From assembly GCF_037975245.1 (NCBI RefSeq), contig NC_092570.1, forward strand, positions 1,881,501 to 1,945,500: a stretch of DNA of 64,000 nucleotides. Reading direction: 5' to 3'. Position numbers and translations under genes: made by a program. This document shows, one piece after another, positions 1 to 64,000 of the stretch. Source of the stretch: Apostichopus japonicus. Its lineage: Eukaryota > Echinodermata > Holothuroidea > Aspidochirotida > Stichopodidae. Positions within the stretch are counted from its first letter, which is position 1. Each line of letters begins with the position of its first letter. The notes under the pieces are model-generated. The model had not been told where the DNA came from, did no database searches, and was given only the letters and a program-made list of their open reading frames with translations.

Positions 1-1479
1 ATTTATGAATATTCAACAGTGATTAATAATGTACGACGTATCATTAATAATTATCTTACAATCTGACCACTACAAAGGTACAATTTATCAAATATGCACA
101 CTCATCACAAATGGTGGTTTGTTTTATCCATTTCACCAATTAATCTCCACCATTAATCTCATTAAGGAGAACAATACACAAGCCTCTTTAATCAAACACA
201 AAATACTATTACTGTTCAAATGACAGAGATACCGGTTCAATACTATTTTATGCAAGACATAACTGAAAGAGTAAGTACAAAGTAAAACGAAGGAAAACCC
301 AATAAAATGCAGCATTTCTTGGAGGCAGCTAATACATGGTACAAACATGTACACATCACACTATGGCACAAACTTGAGATATGTGTCTTAATAAAATGTA
401 CATAAAGCATATAAAAGGCAGAGGGTATATAAAGTTTTAAAAAATTCACAAAACTTGAAAAAAGTTCTAATTCTGTAAAGGCAAGAATTTGTTCAAGTCC
501 AAACAATTTACTCAAATCTCTTTCACAGGTACAAAAAATGTCGAAACGCTTTTCATTTTAAGATTGACTCTTGACAACAAATGGCTAATGAGCAGCAGTT
601 TAGTTTTGCTATTTCTGCAGTTACCTGATGATAAATGGTAAAAGAAACTAAAAGACCATTGTAATGTTTTAACTAAGACTAAGGACCGAATATAGGGAAT
701 TTGACAAACACGCAATAGTAAGTATTTCCTTGCACTCTAATGCTACAAAGACAATTAAGAAATATGTAAGAAATAAATATTTTGTTTATCTTGACGTTCC
801 TCTTCTTTTTTTTCCCAACTTTTTATACGCCCGTTGAAAAATAGCCATTACACCCAAAAATAAAAAGAGTAAAATCTCCACCCATTCTACCATTATCATT
901 TTCTTGAACAAAACAAAAAGGTAATAAATACACATGAAAGGAATTAGCTCATATAATTGAACGATTTTTAAAGTTGGTATGTAATAAAGAACAAGAGAAA
1001 CAAGTAATAAATGAAACTAAGGAAATATGTTAGTCAAGAAAAATTACCTCAAAAGAACTATATGTAGTGGAAACCCAACCCCTCCCCCAGAAACATCATT
1101 TCCAATACATGGCTTACTCTGAAAGGCATGTGTATCCTTACAGGCTCCAAGATATTATAGAAGATGAAAATACACCAAGATTCATTACAGAGAAGCATCA
1201 AAATAAATTATTAATATTAATTCATTATGAATTGTTGTTGCAAGGGTTGTCCATCCATCCTATTCAGCAGCGAATCTTTGATCTTTGAAGTAAATTTTAC
1301 AACAGAAAATACATTTTTGAAAGAACCCCCCCCCCCCATATAAATCATTCCTAAATATTTCCCACCCTCCTCCCAGAGGCAGCGATTATCACCTCATCTG
1401 TGTTTTAACGACCCACTTGTGGAATGGACCTAAACGCTGCATCTCTGCTGTTTCATTTGAAGAAGGAATAATTATTCCT
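1..1479 (-). other. 3' UTR and downstream flank of the collagen gene
   Basis: This stretch follows the stop codon. I see no canonical AATAAA on the minus strand in it; the nearest variant is ATTAAA at 187-192. The 3' end is therefore undetermined and may lie left of the window. No collagen or other recognisable coding sequence is present on either strand. A C run lies at 1327-1337. Confidence 0.5.
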
Positions 1480-63888
<62,409 letters not shown>

Positions 63889-64000
63889 CTGTAAAAAAAG
63901 ACAAAACATTCGTATTTACTTCATGTAATACCACATTTTCAGACTCGAAAATGCTAACTAGATATTCCAGTTGCATAATTTCATCTTCATTGAATCGTTT
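63889..64000 (-). other. Upstream intron, 5' edge of window
   Basis: Sequence before the E1 acceptor. It contains short ATG-led frames, but none joins E1 through a plausible intron, so the first exon is taken to lie outside the window. Confidence 0.6.

Noticed and set aside
63889-63945. A start codon at about 63945 (ATGTG) that would join E1 as M-W-F-L-T-L
   Set aside because: It reads well as a signal peptide start, but the implied intron would be only about 56 bp, much shorter than the others here. A first exon outside the window is more likely.

Overview
This window is animal genomic DNA, AT-rich by eye, with short exons, long introns and many transposon remnants. Nearly all the protein-coding signal belongs to one gene on the minus strand: a type IV (basement-membrane) collagen. 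I could chain 39 coding exons, each with GT-AG splice signals and a matching reading phase, from a signal-peptide exon at the right end (63837..63888) to the stop codon at 1480..1482. Together they encode about 1,722 residues. Only the start codon and promoter are missing, and they lie beyond position 64000. The order is signal peptide, cysteine-rich 7S segment, long Gly-X-Y region with many interruptions, and a C-terminal NC1 domain with all 12 cysteines. NC1 signatures such as [14 protein letters not shown] and HSQDVSVP place the chain in the alpha2-like (even-numbered) class. One alpha2-like chain, the repeat content and the TGACCTTTGACC-rich intron repeats suggest an invertebrate deuterostome, most likely an echinoderm. 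This is inference; the species cannot be read from the sequence.

Layout from right to left, which is 5' to 3' of the gene: signal-peptide exon (63.8 kb), 7S cysteine exon (58.5 kb), a 12.6 kb intron with SINEs and nested TTAA-flanked elements (45.9-58.5 kb), N-terminal collagen exons in phase 0 (34.6-45.9 kb), main collagen exons mostly split inside a glycine codon (6.1-34.8 kb), three NC1 exons (1.48-2.85 kb), and 3' UTR/downstream sequence (1-1479).

The introns hold many small transposons whose ends can be read exactly. They include two hAT-like elements with 8-bp target-site duplications, four members of a CAGGGATG-ended family with 6-bp duplications, a PIF/Harbinger-like MITE with 46-bp perfect inverted repeats, several TTAA-flanked elements, and a foldback element with an 8-bp duplication. 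There are also two tRNA-derived SINE families, LINE 3' ends, minisatellites with 59-, 41- and about 84-bp units, and a long CAT microsatellite. I found no second protein-coding gene, tRNA gene, rRNA gene or CRISPR array. Nothing here looks like an undescribed multi-gene system. The most notable material is the complete alpha2-type collagen IV structure in a probable echinoderm and the group of small transposons with intact duplications.
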